Origin: an uncultured Planctomycetia bacterium | Lineage (GTDB): Bacteria; Planctomycetota; Phycisphaerae; Phycisphaerales; SM1A02 | Direction: 5' to 3' | DNA length: 64,000 bases | NCBI GenBank assembly: GCA_937871505.1 | Contig: CALMPF010000070.1 | Location: 24,411 to 88,410, forward strand | Part shown: positions 56,004-64,000 of the stretch, one piece after another | Layout: the number at the start of each line of letters is the position of its first letter | How positions within the stretch are numbered: the stretch's first letter is position 1 | Notes under the pieces: generated by a model | Database searches by the model: none | What the model was told of the DNA's origin: nothing | Seen by the model: the letters and a program-made list of their open reading frames with translations, nothing else | Translations under genes and position numbers: made by a program

Positions 56004-57278
56004 ATGTCCGTCGAGATGTCGCCACCCCAGGTCCCGCCGAGGATCACGGCGCGGCCGATTGCCGAGATCGCCCGCGAGGTGCGCGTCGATCCGCGCGTCG
56101 CCGCCCTCGTTCCGGGGTTCGACGCGCCGTTCTTTCAGGCCGGTCTGGCCGGATACTCAGACGGGGCCATGCGGATCATCGCGCGGCGGCATGGATGCCC
56201 CTTCTGCGTCACCGAAGCGCTCCTCGACCAGACGCTCATCAACGGCGGCAAGGGCCGGACGCGCGAGGATCCCGATCTGCTCGCCGCGGAGTGCGGCACC
56301 GGCGCCATCGAGGACAACGTGCCGGCGCGCCTGGCATCGGCGGCGCTGTCGAGCGCATCCGACGATGATGCGTGGCCGCAGCGCGGCTGCGCGACCCCCG
56401 GGGCGGCGCGCGCGCACGGTGGAACGCTCCACGACCACCCGATCGCGGGGCAGATCATCGGGACCCGTCCGGAGCAGATGGCGCACGGCGCCGCGATCCT
56501 CGTCGGGCTGGGCCACGACGTCGTCGACGTCAACCTCGCCTGTCCGGTGAAGAAGATCCGCAGGGCGAGCCGGGGCGGCCACTACCTCGCCCACCCGGCC
56601 GAGGCGATCGAGGTCCTCCGCGCCGTGCGCGCGGCGGTGCCGGAGCGCGTGCCCTGCACCGTCAAGCTCCGGCGCGCGTACGACGACACGCCGGAGATGG
56701 CGCGGCACTTCGAGCGCATCTTCGACGCCGCCTGCGAGCTCGGCTACGCCTGGGCGACGGTGCACTGCCGCACCGTGGAGCAGAAGTACCTCGGTCCCGG
56801 CCGCTGGGAGTTCCTCCGCGATCTGACCCGCCGACGAGGCGACCGCGTGATCTTCGGCTCGGGCGACGTCTGGACCGTCGAGGACATCTTCGCGATGCTC
56901 GAGCTCACGGGGGTGCAGGGCGTCAGCGTCGCCCGCGGGTGCATCGGCAACCCGTGGATCTTCCGGCAGGCGCGGGCCTTGATGGAGGGGCGCGAGGCCG
57001 CGCTCCCGACGCTCGCGGAGCAGCGGGCGGCCCTCGTCGAGCACTTTGATCTCTCCTGTGCGCTCTGGGGCGAGCACCGCGCCGGGAGGATGATGCGCAA
57101 GTTCGGGATCCGCTTCGCAGCCCATCATCCGCGGGCCGCGGAGGTGCGTCAGGCGTTCATCCGATGCGACACCGTCGAATCGTGGCGGGCGGTGATCGAC
57201 CGCATGTACCCCGCGCCGCGCGGGTGCGATCCGCCTCCGCGCGTCGAGCCCGGCACCGCAGAAGCGTCGACCGGATGA
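56004..57278 (+). CDS. dus: tRNA-dihydrouridine synthase
   Basis: FMN enzyme reducing uridine to dihydrouridine in the tRNA D-loop. It has 424 residues, longer than most (about 320-350) because of a roughly 40-residue insert near residue 100-145. The FMN/substrate region is LAGYSDGAMRIIARRHGCPFCVTEALLDQ. The VDVNLACPVKKI motif holds the catalytic Cys, and GSGDVWTVEDI and VSVARGCIGNPWIFRQ complete the barrel. The C-terminus is Pro/Glu-rich. The start is supported by a TAGTGT box 6 nt upstream. The proC gene follows. Confidence 0.94.
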   Translation: MSVEMSPPQVPPRITARPIAEIAREVRVDPRVAALVPGFDAPFFQAGLAGYSDGAMRIIARRHGCPFCVTEALLDQTLINGGKGRTREDPDLLAAECGTGAIEDNVPARLASAALSSASDDDAWPQRGCATPGAARAHGGTLHDHPIAGQIIGTRPEQMAHGAAILVGLGHDVVDVNLACPVKKIRRASRGGHYLAHPAEAIEVLRAVRAAVPERVPCTVKLRRAYDDTPEMARHFERIFDAACELGYAWATVHCRTVEQKYLGPGRWEFLRDLTRRRGDRVIFGSGDVWTVEDIFAMLELTGVQGVSVARGCIGNPWIFRQARALMEGREAALPTLAEQRAALVEHFDLSCALWGEHRAGRMMRKFGIRFAAHHPRAAEVRQAFIRCDTVESWRAVIDRMYPAPRGCDPPPRVEPGTAEASTG

Positions 57279-57300
57279 TCCCGGAGCGTCGCGTCGCCCG

Positions 57301-57330
57301 TTGCTCGGCGCTCTCCGGCCGGGCTACCTT
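57301..57330 (+). promoter_or_regulatory. Leaderless-type promoter of proC, TTGCTC-N18-TACCTT
   Basis: TTGCTC (57301-57306), 18-bp spacer, TACCTT (57325-57330), then 7 nt to the proC ATG at 57338. Confidence 0.45.
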
Positions 57331-57337
57331 GTCCGCC

Positions 57338-58195
57338 ATGCCGATGCTTGCAGTGGTGGGGGCGGGGAACATGGGCGCCGCGATCGTCGCGGGCGCGGTC
57401 GGAAACGGGGTGCTTCGGGCGGCGGAGCTTCTGGTGATCGACCCCGATCAGCGACGCCGCGACGCGATGGCCGCGCTCGGCTGCGCCGTGGCGGAGCGTG
57501 CGTCCTCCGCGCCGCTCGCCCGTTCGATCATGCTGGCGGTCAAGCCCCAGGCGTTTTCCGGGGTCGCTGCGGAGATCGGGCGGCTTGCCCGGCCGACGGT
57601 GGTGATCTCGGTCATGGCGGGAATCGAAAGCGGCTCGATCCGCGCCGCGCTGGGCGGAGAGTCGCGCGTGGTCCGGGCGATGCCGAACGTCGCCTGCAAG
57701 GTCGGGGCCGGCATGACGGCGCTGGCCCTCGGCGCGGGCGCGGCGCCGGGCGACGAACTGCTCGCGATGCGCCTCTTCGACGCCATCGGCGCGACGATCC
57801 GCATCGACGAAGCGCTGATGCACGCCGCCACGGCGGTGGGAGGGTCGGGGCCCGCGTACCTGTTCGCGCTCGCCGAGGCGATGGAGCGAGGCGCGCAGGA
57901 GGTCGGGATTCCACCGGTCCACGTGCGCCGCGTGGTGGTGCAGACGCTCCTCGGCGCGCTGCGGCTTCTCGCGGAGTCGGGCGAGACTCCTGCCGGGCTT
58001 CGAGAGGCCGTCACCAGCCGCGGCGGCACGACGGAGGCGGCGCTGGGCGTCCTCGTCGATCGGGGGTTCGCCGATTCGGTCGTCGCCGCGATTGCCGCAG
58101 CACGGGACCGCGGGGCTGCGCTCGCCCGCGCGCCGCTCGAGGGTGCCGCGGCACTCGACCGCGCCGGCGGGGGTTCAGGACCGCAGGCGAACTGA
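57338..58195 (+). CDS. proC: Pyrroline-5-carboxylate reductase
   Basis: Last step of proline synthesis, reducing pyrroline-5-carboxylate with NAD(P)H. It has 285 residues. The Rossmann motif is VVGAGNMGAAIVAG at the start, IMLAVKPQ follows, and RAMPNVACKVGAGMTAL and AVGGSGPAYLFALAEAM are family signatures. VTSRGGTTEAALGVL matches the C-terminal catalytic signature. It ends in an Ala/Gly tail. The ATG at 57338 follows a TACCTT box by 7 nt. Confidence 0.96.
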   Translation: MPMLAVVGAGNMGAAIVAGAVGNGVLRAAELLVIDPDQRRRDAMAALGCAVAERASSAPLARSIMLAVKPQAFSGVAAEIGRLARPTVVISVMAGIESGSIRAALGGESRVVRAMPNVACKVGAGMTALALGAGAAPGDELLAMRLFDAIGATIRIDEALMHAATAVGGSGPAYLFALAEAMERGAQEVGIPPVHVRRVVVQTLLGALRLLAESGETPAGLREAVTSRGGTTEAALGVLVDRGFADSVVAAIAAARDRGAALARAPLEGAAALDRAGGGSGPQAN

Positions 58196-58289
58196 CGGCC
58201 ACCCGCCGAGGCCGAGGGTCTCGGTCGCGGGAAAGGCATCGCTGCCGCTTCCGGCGCGGTCCGCTCGCAGAGGCGCCGTCGCGCTGTGC

Positions 58290-59165
58290 CTACGAGCCGT
58301 ATCGGCCCTTCGGCGCGTCCGTGGTGCCTTCGGTCGCGCTCTCCTTCTCCTTTGACTTCTCAGCTTCCTTCTGGCTCTCTTGCCGCGCGCGCTCAGCCTG
58401 CTCGGCGGCGATCCGCTTCTTCGCGACTTCGGTCTCCACGCGGCGGGCCTTGACGATCTTCACCGGCTCCTTCGGCACGTTCTGGTGCATCCCGCGCGGC
58501 TCGGTCGGGACCACCCGGATCGCGTCCACGGCATCCATGCCCGCGACGACCTTCCCGAAGACCGCATACCCGGGCATCCCGCGTTCGGCGTTGCCGTTGA
58601 GCGCCGGATTGTCGCGGACGTTGATGAAGAACTGGGAGGTCGCCGAGTCCGGCTGAGGCAGCCGGGCCATCGCGATCGTTCCGCGCTCGTTGCGCAGCCC
58701 GTTGGTCCACTCGTTCTTGATCGCGGGCTTGGTCGGGCGCGGCTCGAGGCGCTCGTTGAATCCGCCTCCCTGGATCATGAAGCCGTCCATCACGCGGTGG
58801 AAGACCGTCTCGTCGTAGAGCCCCTCGTCGAGGTAGACGAGGAAGTTCGCCACCGAGATCGGGGCCTTCTCGCCGTCGAGCTCGAGCAGGATGTCGCCCT
58901 TGCTCGTCTCGAGCACTGCGAAGACGGTCCCAAGCGCGGCGGGCTCCTTGGCGGGAGGGTCGGCGGGAGCATCGGACTTCGGGGGGGCCGCCGGTTCGCC
59001 GGCCGGTCGGTCAGGCGCGGTCTGCGCCGGTCGCGCGGGGGCGGTCGGCGGAGCGGCCTGCGCGGGTGCTGCGCTGAGGATGACACCGAGGGCGGCGAGG
59101 ACGGCGAGGCGGGCGGTCGAGGACCAACGGCGCGGTGGATCGGTTGGGGCAGGCGAGGCGAACAT
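58290..59165 (-). CDS. Secreted cyclophilin-type prolyl isomerase
   Basis: A 291-residue exported isomerase. The signal peptide is ARLAVLAALGVILSAAPAQA. A Pro/Ala-rich linker precedes the cyclophilin domain (about residues 80-240): FAVLETSKGDILLELDGEKAP, LYDETVFHRVMDGFMIQGGG with the catalytic FHR and QGG, IAMARLPQPDSATSQFFINV, and GYAVFGKVVAGMDAVD. A charged helical tail of about 45 residues rich in Lys/Glu follows. TACGAT lies exactly 6 nt before the ATG. It is the second exported cyclophilin in the window. Confidence 0.92.
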   Translation of the reverse strand: MFASPAPTDPPRRWSSTARLAVLAALGVILSAAPAQAAPPTAPARPAQTAPDRPAGEPAAPPKSDAPADPPAKEPAALGTVFAVLETSKGDILLELDGEKAPISVANFLVYLDEGLYDETVFHRVMDGFMIQGGGFNERLEPRPTKPAIKNEWTNGLRNERGTIAMARLPQPDSATSQFFINVRDNPALNGNAERGMPGYAVFGKVVAGMDAVDAIRVVPTEPRGMHQNVPKEPVKIVKARRVETEVAKKRIAAEQAERARQESQKEAEKSKEKESATEGTTDAPKGRYGS

Positions 59166-59171
59166 GCCCGG

Positions 59172-59177
59172 ATCGTA
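59172..59177 (-). promoter_or_regulatory. -10-like TACGAT, leaderless position
   Basis: On the minus strand TACGAT, exactly 6 nt, then the ATG at 59165. A TTGCCC 15 bp upstream could act as -35. Confidence 0.45.
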
Positions 59178-59306
59178 GGGAATCCGCGCGGCGGGCAACC
59201 CCGCCGCGGCCACTCCCTTCGGGCGCTCGGATCGCCTTCGACGCCGGCGGGAGCCGGAACCGATTCCACCCGCCCGCCCCGTTCGTAGCATCGCCTCGAT
59301 CCCGCG

Positions 59307-60776
59307 ATGACGCACTTCGGCTCAACCTTGGCACTTGCGATGGTCATGCTCGGGTGGTTGCTTGCGCTGGGCGCCGGGATCGGCCTCTTCTGGGCGACAT
59401 GGTGGGGCCTGTACGGCGACCGCAACGCGGCCCGGCGACGGTGCCCACAGTGCTGGCACGACCTCAGCGAAACTCCCGGCCTGACCTGCGGCGAGTGCGG
59501 GTTTGCGGCGATCGAGGAGTCGGAACTCCATCGCCGGCGCCGCCGCATCGGCGTCTCGGCGCTCGCGGCGCTGGCGCTGGTCGCCGGGATCGGAACCGCG
59601 CATTGGCACCTGGGCGGCGGCGGCTGGGTGCAGTCGCTGCCCAACCGCGCGCTGGTGGCGCTGATCCCCTTCGTCGACGGCGGGAGCAGCGCGGTCCATG
59701 GGGAGATCGCCCTCCGGGCGCGGCTCGGACGGTTCGGTGCCGATGAGCTGGACGCGCTCCTGGATCGCTGCCTCCGCGGCGACCGATGGGCGAGGCCCGG
59801 CACCCCCGAGTGGAAGCTGCGATACGCAGCCTACGTCGGCTGGTGGCGCCCCGTCGGCATCGGCAGCGGGGAGCAGCGACGGCGGATCGCGGCGCTCCCG
59901 GCGGTGATCGAGCTTCTCGCGCCGGATCGGTTTGTCGAAGGCATTCCGAACGTCGTTCACCTTCGGCTGGAGCACTGGTGGCCCGCGGAGTACGAGGTGC
60001 GCATCGCCATCGATGCGGACATCCCGGGCTTTGTTCCGGTCGTGGCCACGCGGAACGCGAACCAGCAGCGCGGACCGCTTCTCCCGGTCGTGCTCCCAGC
60101 GCTCGCGCCGGATCTCGACGCCGTGACCGTGACCGTGCGACTCGAGCAGCGCGGCGAACCGGAGGGCGACGACATCGACTCCGCCTGGCGCGTCGTCGAG
60201 ACGCAGCGGATCGCTCGCGACGTGCGGCGCGTGCCGCTGGAGGGCACCTTCGTCCCGGTCGATTCGCCGCAGATGAGCGAGGCGATCGCCGGGACCTTCG
60301 AGCGCGGGATGCGGCGCTGGCCGCGCGGCGAGCGGAGGTTCGGAGTGCAGTTCTCGCCGAGAACGCTCGATCCGACGGAGTTCGGGGCCATCGCCATCGG
60401 CGTCCGTGTCGAGGTCCTCGAGAACGGCGTGCCGCGGCGCGAGACGGCGCTGTGGTGGATGGACGCCTCTGCGGACCCGTGGCGCGTCGCGTGGGAAATC
60501 GTCCACGAGGACGCCGCCGCGCTCGACCGTGCCGACGAGAGCGGGTCGTGGACGCTGCGGATCACGGGCGATCCCGCCATTGCCGCCCGCGCTGCGTTCC
60601 TGGAGCGATCGCCGCTCGCGGCCTCGCCGACCATCCCCTATTGGGCAGGCGTCGTCGAGCGCCCGCTGGTGATCAACGACGGTGCGGGACCCGCGCCGCG
60701 CCGGTTCTGGCAGGTCACGCCGGAGCCGCCGCGCGCCGGTACTCCTCCGCCATCCGCTCCAGAGAGTCCGGGATGA
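59307..60776 (+). CDS. Zinc-ribbon membrane protein, unknown
   Basis: A 489-residue protein. An N-terminal membrane helix (LALAMVMLGWLLALGAGIGLFWA) is followed by a compact zinc ribbon (CPQCWHDLSETPGLTCGECG). A second helix near residues 92-115 (VSALAALALVAGIGTAHW) leads to a long outside domain of about 370 residues, beta-rich and without recognised homology. CxxC-containing ribbons next to a membrane helix are common in planctomycetes. Its 3' end overlaps the end of the convergent HIT gene by 62 bp. Confidence 0.65.
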   Translation: MTHFGSTLALAMVMLGWLLALGAGIGLFWATWWGLYGDRNAARRRCPQCWHDLSETPGLTCGECGFAAIEESELHRRRRRIGVSALAALALVAGIGTAHWHLGGGGWVQSLPNRALVALIPFVDGGSSAVHGEIALRARLGRFGADELDALLDRCLRGDRWARPGTPEWKLRYAAYVGWWRPVGIGSGEQRRRIAALPAVIELLAPDRFVEGIPNVVHLRLEHWWPAEYEVRIAIDADIPGFVPVVATRNANQQRGPLLPVVLPALAPDLDAVTVTVRLEQRGEPEGDDIDSAWRVVETQRIARDVRRVPLEGTFVPVDSPQMSEAIAGTFERGMRRWPRGERRFGVQFSPRTLDPTEFGAIAIGVRVEVLENGVPRRETALWWMDASADPWRVAWEIVHEDAAALDRADESGSWTLRITGDPAIAARAAFLERSPLAASPTIPYWAGVVERPLVINDGAGPAPRRFWQVTPEPPRAGTPPPSAPESPG

Positions 60777-61245
60777 CCCGCACCGCGCCGACGACGCTCA
60801 TGAAGTTGGTGTCGCCGTTCCAGCGCGGCACCACATGCGCGTGAAGATGCGCGGGTACGCCCGCCCCCGCCGCGGAGCCCTCGTTGATCCCGACATTGAT
60901 CCCCTGCGGGGCGAGCGTCCGGCGGCAGAGGCCGACTGCCCGCTCCACGAGCGACCAGAGCGAGGCCCGCTGCGGGGGGTCGTAGTCGAGGAGTCTCGGC
61001 CTCGCCTCGCCGAGAGCCACCAGCAGGTGGCCGTTGGCGTAGGGATACCGGTTGAGCAGGATCAGACCGTCGCGGTCGCGAAAGACCACGTGGTTCTCGC
61101 GGTCGAGGTCCGGATGGTCCCATGCGGCCCGGATGAAGTCTCCGTCGCCTGCGGGTCGGGGCGCACCCGCCGTCGTCGCGCCGACCGCATCGTCGAGCGA
61201 GCGCAGGTAGGCCAGGCGCCACGGTGCCCAGAGGGACTGGTGCAT
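60715..61245 (-). CDS. HIT-family hydrolase/transferase
   Basis: A 176-residue histidine-triad protein that would hydrolyse or transfer nucleotide phosphates (AP4A or related substrates). It begins MHQSLWAPWRLAYLRSLDD, has LILLNRYPYANGHLLVALGEARP in the middle, and INVGINEGSAAGAGVPAHLHAHVVPRW as the catalytic H-x-H-x-H. TACGCT lies 7 nt before the ATG at 61245. The reading frame continues further upstream without conserved content, so this start is preferred. Confidence 0.94.
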   Translation of the reverse strand: MHQSLWAPWRLAYLRSLDDAVGATTAGAPRPAGDGDFIRAAWDHPDLDRENHVVFRDRDGLILLNRYPYANGHLLVALGEARPRLLDYDPPQRASLWSLVERAVGLCRRTLAPQGINVGINEGSAAGAGVPAHLHAHVVPRWNGDTNFMSVVGAVRVIPDSLERMAEEYRRAAAPA

Positions 61246-61252
61246 GACGACC

Positions 61253-61258
61253 AGCGTA
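61253..61258 (-). promoter_or_regulatory. -10-like TACGCT, leaderless position for HIT gene
   Basis: On the minus strand TACGCT, 7 nt, then the ATG at 61245. Confidence 0.4.
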
Positions 61259-61718
61259 CCGATCGAGCGACGTCGGGCGCCGTTCGGGGAAGCCGCCGCC
61301 CGGGCGTGCGCCGACAACCGGCTCCTCGGGGTGACGCGGAGGCGGGGAGCCGCCTCCCGGGCGATTTGCTCGAACCCCATCGCAACGTGGGTTCGCCGCC
61401 CGTCGTTCCCGGCCTTCCACTCCATCCGCGTCCTTGCGGAGCGCGGGCGTGAGGCCTGACCATCGACGCGGGACAAAGGGCGATCCCGTGGGGTTCTGCA
61501 TCGGTTCGAGCAAATACAGCCCGAAGGCGAGCCCGAGGGGCCGGTTGTCGAGCGGGGCAATGGTAGCTCCGCGAACCCGCGCCCGGAGGCCGCCAGGCAC
61601 CGCCATCGCACCCCCGTCGTCCTCGCCGAAGGCTGAATGGCCGCCGAGGGCGCGGACGCTCCAGCGCGTCGGGGCGTTGAGACGTCGGGGCGTTGAGGCT
61701 TTCGGCCTGTCCGGCTCG

Positions 61719-61747
61719 TTGACTTCCTCGCCGCCGGCGGTTACATC
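61719..61747 (+). promoter_or_regulatory. Candidate promoter TTGACT-N17-TACATC
   Basis: TTGACT (61719-61724) and TACATC (61742-61747) with a 17-bp spacer, the best -35/-10 match in the window. It would give a leader of about 125 nt before the lipoprotein ATG at 61880. Confidence 0.55.
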
Positions 61748-61879
61748 TACCGAGTCGGATGGTCTTCGCCGCTCCCGGGCGTCCGAGCCGCGGCAGCGCC
61801 GCGCGTGCCGCCTCCGAAGCTTGGCCACGCACGATCCGACGACCACGCCCCTTCACCAGTTCCAACAAGCCGCACCACC

Positions 61880-62176
61880 ATGAAGACCACCGCACGGAAG
61901 TCCTTCGCAGGTCTCGCCATCGTCACCGCCCTGTGTGCGGTGGGCGGCTGCCAGTCGGATCCGAACGCAGTCAGCTTCAACAGCATCAAGCGGGACATCA
62001 CCCCCGAGATGATGACGCTGACCGAGCGGCCGGTCGACGTGGACCGCAACATCGCGATGAACTGGAACCAGAACCTCCGCGGCGCATGGATGGATCTCGG
62101 ACGGGCGATGTACTGGGATCAGCCGAGCATGCTGAGCCCGCACGGCCCGATCGAGACCAGCGGCCAGATGAAGTGA
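61880..62176 (+). CDS. Small lipoprotein, unknown
   Basis: A 98-residue predicted lipoprotein. It has a basic start and hydrophobic core (KSFAGLAIVTALCAVGGC) with VGGC as lipobox. The mature part is short, polar and Trp/Met-rich (NAVSFNSIKRDITPEMMTL and DVDRNIAMNWNQNLRGAWMDLG). The strong promoter and a long leader suggest high expression. The ATG at 61880 is preferred to an upstream ATG at 61805, which would bury the signal peptide. I do not recognise a family. Confidence 0.75.
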   Translation: MKTTARKSFAGLAIVTALCAVGGCQSDPNAVSFNSIKRDITPEMMTLTERPVDVDRNIAMNWNQNLRGAWMDLGRAMYWDQPSMLSPHGPIETSGQMK

Positions 62177-62355
62177 GCGGCGCGAGCGGTCTGAGCCGTC
62201 GCGGTTCCGCGCTCTGCGGTGCGATGGCGATGGTTGCGTGCGTCTCTCCCCATCCCGCGTCCGACTCCCCGGACCCGATCTTTCCCGCCGCCCTCGCCCC
62301 GCGCGAGGGCGGCGGTCGTCTTGGAGCAGTGCAGGGCTGACCTCCCGCCGAATCG

Positions 62356-63738
62356 ATGGCCGTCCGACGCACGCTCGACCTCGTCCAGCAGTTCGCGCTG
62401 AGCTTCCACCCCCGGTCGCTCCCTCCGATGCTCCGGGCGACCTACTCGCGCGAACTGCTCGCGTGGATGTTCCTGCCGATCATGCTCGGCGCCGTCGAAG
62501 GAGGGACGATGGCGGTCATCGTCAAGAAGGCGTTCGCGGGCGCCCCCGGCGTGAGCGATGCCTGGCTCGACTGGGCTGTCGCCACCGTGACGGCGGCGCC
62601 GACGGTCGCGAACCTCACCAGCTTCTGGTGGGCGAGCCTCTCGAGCGGGCGCGGGAAGGTCCGCTTCATCTCGGCGCTTCAGGTCGCGACCTCGGTCTGC
62701 GTCGCGCTGATCGCGCTCGCGCCGTGGAACGCCTTCGGGCTGGCGCTGCTGGTCCTCCTGACGCTGGTGGCGCGGACGACGTGGACGGGCGTCGTGACCA
62801 TCCGAACGGCGGTCTGGGGCGCCAACTATCCGAAGGCGGACAGGGCCCGCATCGCCGGAAAGATGGCGACGGTCCAGAGCATCGCGCTGGCCCTCGTCGG
62901 CGTGCTGATCGGCACGGCGATGGACCGCGACTCCGGCGCGTTTCACTGGCTGTTTCCGATGGTGGCGACGGGAGGGATCGTCGGCACCCTGATCTACCGC
63001 CGGGTCCGACTGCGCGGTCAGCGTCGCCTCGCCCGGGCGGAGCTGGACGGCCGCGCCGGGCGGCGGCCGTCGTTCAGCCTGGTGGGGATCGCGCGAGTGC
63101 TGGCGGAGGATGCGCTGTATCGGAAGTTCATGTTCTGGATGTTCATCTTCGGTCTCGGCAACCTGATGCTTCAGGCGCCGCTGGCGATCGTGCTCGTCGA
63201 CGGCTTCGCGGTCGGGTATCGCGAGAGCATCCTCATCACCGCGGCGATCCCCGCGATCCTGATGCCGCTGAGCATCCCCGCATGGTCGCGACTCCTCGAT
63301 CGACGGCATGTCGTCGAGTTCCGCGCGGTGCACGCCTGGTCCTTCGTGCTCGCCTCGCTGCTTCAGGTCCTCGGGTCGGCCTTCGGCTCGCTCGCGCTCT
63401 TCTTCGCTGCCTCGGTGGCGACCGGCGTCGCCTTCGGCGGCGGAGTCCTTGCGTGGAACCTCGGTCATCACGACTTCGCGCCCGCGCACCGCGACTCGGA
63501 GTACATGGGGGTCCACGTCACCCTCACCGGCGTGCGCGGGCTCATCGCCCCGTTCCTGGCGGTTTCCATCTACAGGCACTTCGACCAGGGCGTGGCCGGC
63601 GCCGCGGGCGCCGGCGTCTGGGTCTTCGGCGTCTGCTTCGCGCTCAACGTGATCGGGGCGCTCGGTTTCGTGCGGATGCGGCGGACGCTGCTCGCAGCGC
63701 GGGCCGCATCCGGTCCCGCGGTCGCCGGACACGACTGA
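62356..63738 (+). CDS. MFS-type transporter
   Basis: A 460-residue membrane protein with about twelve helices, for example FGLALLVLLTLVARTTWTGVVTI and FMFWMFIFGLGNLMLQAPLAIVLVDGF. The pattern of two six-helix halves joined by a basic loop (YRRVRLRGQRRLARAELDGRAGRR) is that of the major facilitator superfamily. The C-terminal half has YMGVHVTLTGVRGLIAPFLAVSIY, similar to a YQ/MFS_1-type helix. The substrate cannot be predicted. The gene is the last one before the contig end. Confidence 0.85.
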   Translation: MAVRRTLDLVQQFALSFHPRSLPPMLRATYSRELLAWMFLPIMLGAVEGGTMAVIVKKAFAGAPGVSDAWLDWAVATVTAAPTVANLTSFWWASLSSGRGKVRFISALQVATSVCVALIALAPWNAFGLALLVLLTLVARTTWTGVVTIRTAVWGANYPKADRARIAGKMATVQSIALALVGVLIGTAMDRDSGAFHWLFPMVATGGIVGTLIYRRVRLRGQRRLARAELDGRAGRRPSFSLVGIARVLAEDALYRKFMFWMFIFGLGNLMLQAPLAIVLVDGFAVGYRESILITAAIPAILMPLSIPAWSRLLDRRHVVEFRAVHAWSFVLASLLQVLGSAFGSLALFFAASVATGVAFGGGVLAWNLGHHDFAPAHRDSEYMGVHVTLTGVRGLIAPFLAVSIYRHFDQGVAGAAGAGVWVFGVCFALNVIGALGFVRMRRTLLAARAASGPAVAGHD

Positions 63739-64000
63739 ACCGGCTCGACGCAGGTTCGGCCTCGCGCGTTCAGCGGCGGGGTTCCGGGCCGCCCCGGGCC
63801 CCGGAAAGCCGGGTTTGGCCCGGCCGACTTGGGCGGCCCCGGCAGACTGGAGAGTCCGTCGATCCACACGAGAGCCCGAAGACCAAGCTCCTCTTTTTCT
63901 TTCTTTTCTCCTTGCCCCCCCCCCCCCCCCCCCCCGGGGGGGGGGGGGTGCCCCCCCCCCTCCTGTGGGCGGTGTGGCAGCAGGGGCGGGCGGCCCCCCC
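63739..64000. other. Noncoding contig end with homopolymer artefact
   Basis: After the transporter stop, a short CCCGG-AAAG-CCGGG hairpin (about 63798-63812) could assist termination. From about 63890 the sequence becomes pyrimidine-rich, then long runs of C and G (63915-63965), then G/C-only sequence. Base composition unlike anything else here, together with its position at the edge, indicates low-quality sequence rather than biology. Confidence 0.8.

Larger units (their letters stand above)
61246..61879. other. 634-bp intergenic region
   Basis: Divergent gap between the HIT gene and a small lipoprotein gene. A short direct repeat of GACGTCGGGGCGTTGAG occurs near 61660-61700, and a candidate promoter lies at 61719-61747. 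I see no further gene. Confidence 0.55.

Noticed and set aside
63915..63965. Homopolymer tract as telomere-like or phase-variable element
   Set aside because: Mixed poly-C then poly-G at the extreme end of the window is best explained as sequencing or assembly artefact.

Overview
The window is a high-GC bacterial genome fragment that most likely comes from a planctomycete, class Phycisphaerae. The evidence is five secreted or remnant proteins with tandem dockerin/EF-hand-like tails of the type DLNGDGxVDGxDLGxLLxxWG. Further support comes from ECF sigma factors paired with Ser/Thr kinases carrying WD40 repeats, zinc-ribbon membrane proteins, and a very low incidence of Shine-Dalgarno sites. 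This placement is inferred from protein style only; no rRNA or tRNA gene was found. The right end runs into poly-C/poly-G sequence that looks like a contig-end artefact.

Layout from left to right. 1-4148: 5' part of uvrA, then an ECF-like sigma factor translationally coupled to an unknown protein. 4282-9663: a secreted cyclophilin divergent from gatB, a small Cys-rich secreted protein, and a putative lipoprotein carrying two tandem-repeat arrays. 10467-13828 (minus): a bPH-domain membrane protein coupled to hpt, a membrane protein, and a DnaJ-type co-chaperone. 14125-17015: trkA-trkH potassium uptake. 17409-24634 (mostly minus): nuoI and nuoH split by a plus-strand Cys-rich dockerin protein, then the groES-orf-groEL operon and a degenerate receiver protein. 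25559-29580: asnS, a YgaP-like membrane protein, a MOSC protein, and a tandem SseB-like protein. 30341-37493: a large LamG/dockerin secreted protein divergent from an ECF sigma factor and its putative partner kinase. 37708-44155: proS, a zinc-ribbon membrane protein, a third Cys-module secreted protein, ubiX, and a three-gene operon of small helical WxD proteins. 44682-50020: degraded loci, two FKBP-type proteins, a lipoprotein and a cold-shock protein. 50286-63738: a sialate-esterase/DUF1080 fusion, an FG-GAP/dockerin protein, dus, proC, a second cyclophilin, a zinc-ribbon membrane protein, a HIT hydrolase, a small lipoprotein and an MFS transporter.

Three patterns cut across the genes. First, eleven start codons have a TANNNT -10-like hexamer ending 6-8 nt upstream (exactly 6 nt in eight cases), which predicts leaderless transcription. 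The clearest Shine-Dalgarno sites lie instead before secreted dockerin genes. Second, a 44-residue, nine-cysteine module occurs eight times in three secreted proteins, and I do not recognise it as a named domain. Third, intergenic DNA holds many short tandem arrays (periods 11, 12, 14, 26 and 40 bp) and a dispersed repeat present in at least five places.

Taken together, the window mixes housekeeping genes (tRNA charging, chaperones, K+ uptake, purine salvage, proline synthesis) with an expanding set of exported disulfide-rich and Ca-binding-like proteins. Four exported prolyl isomerases or relatives could help those proteins fold.
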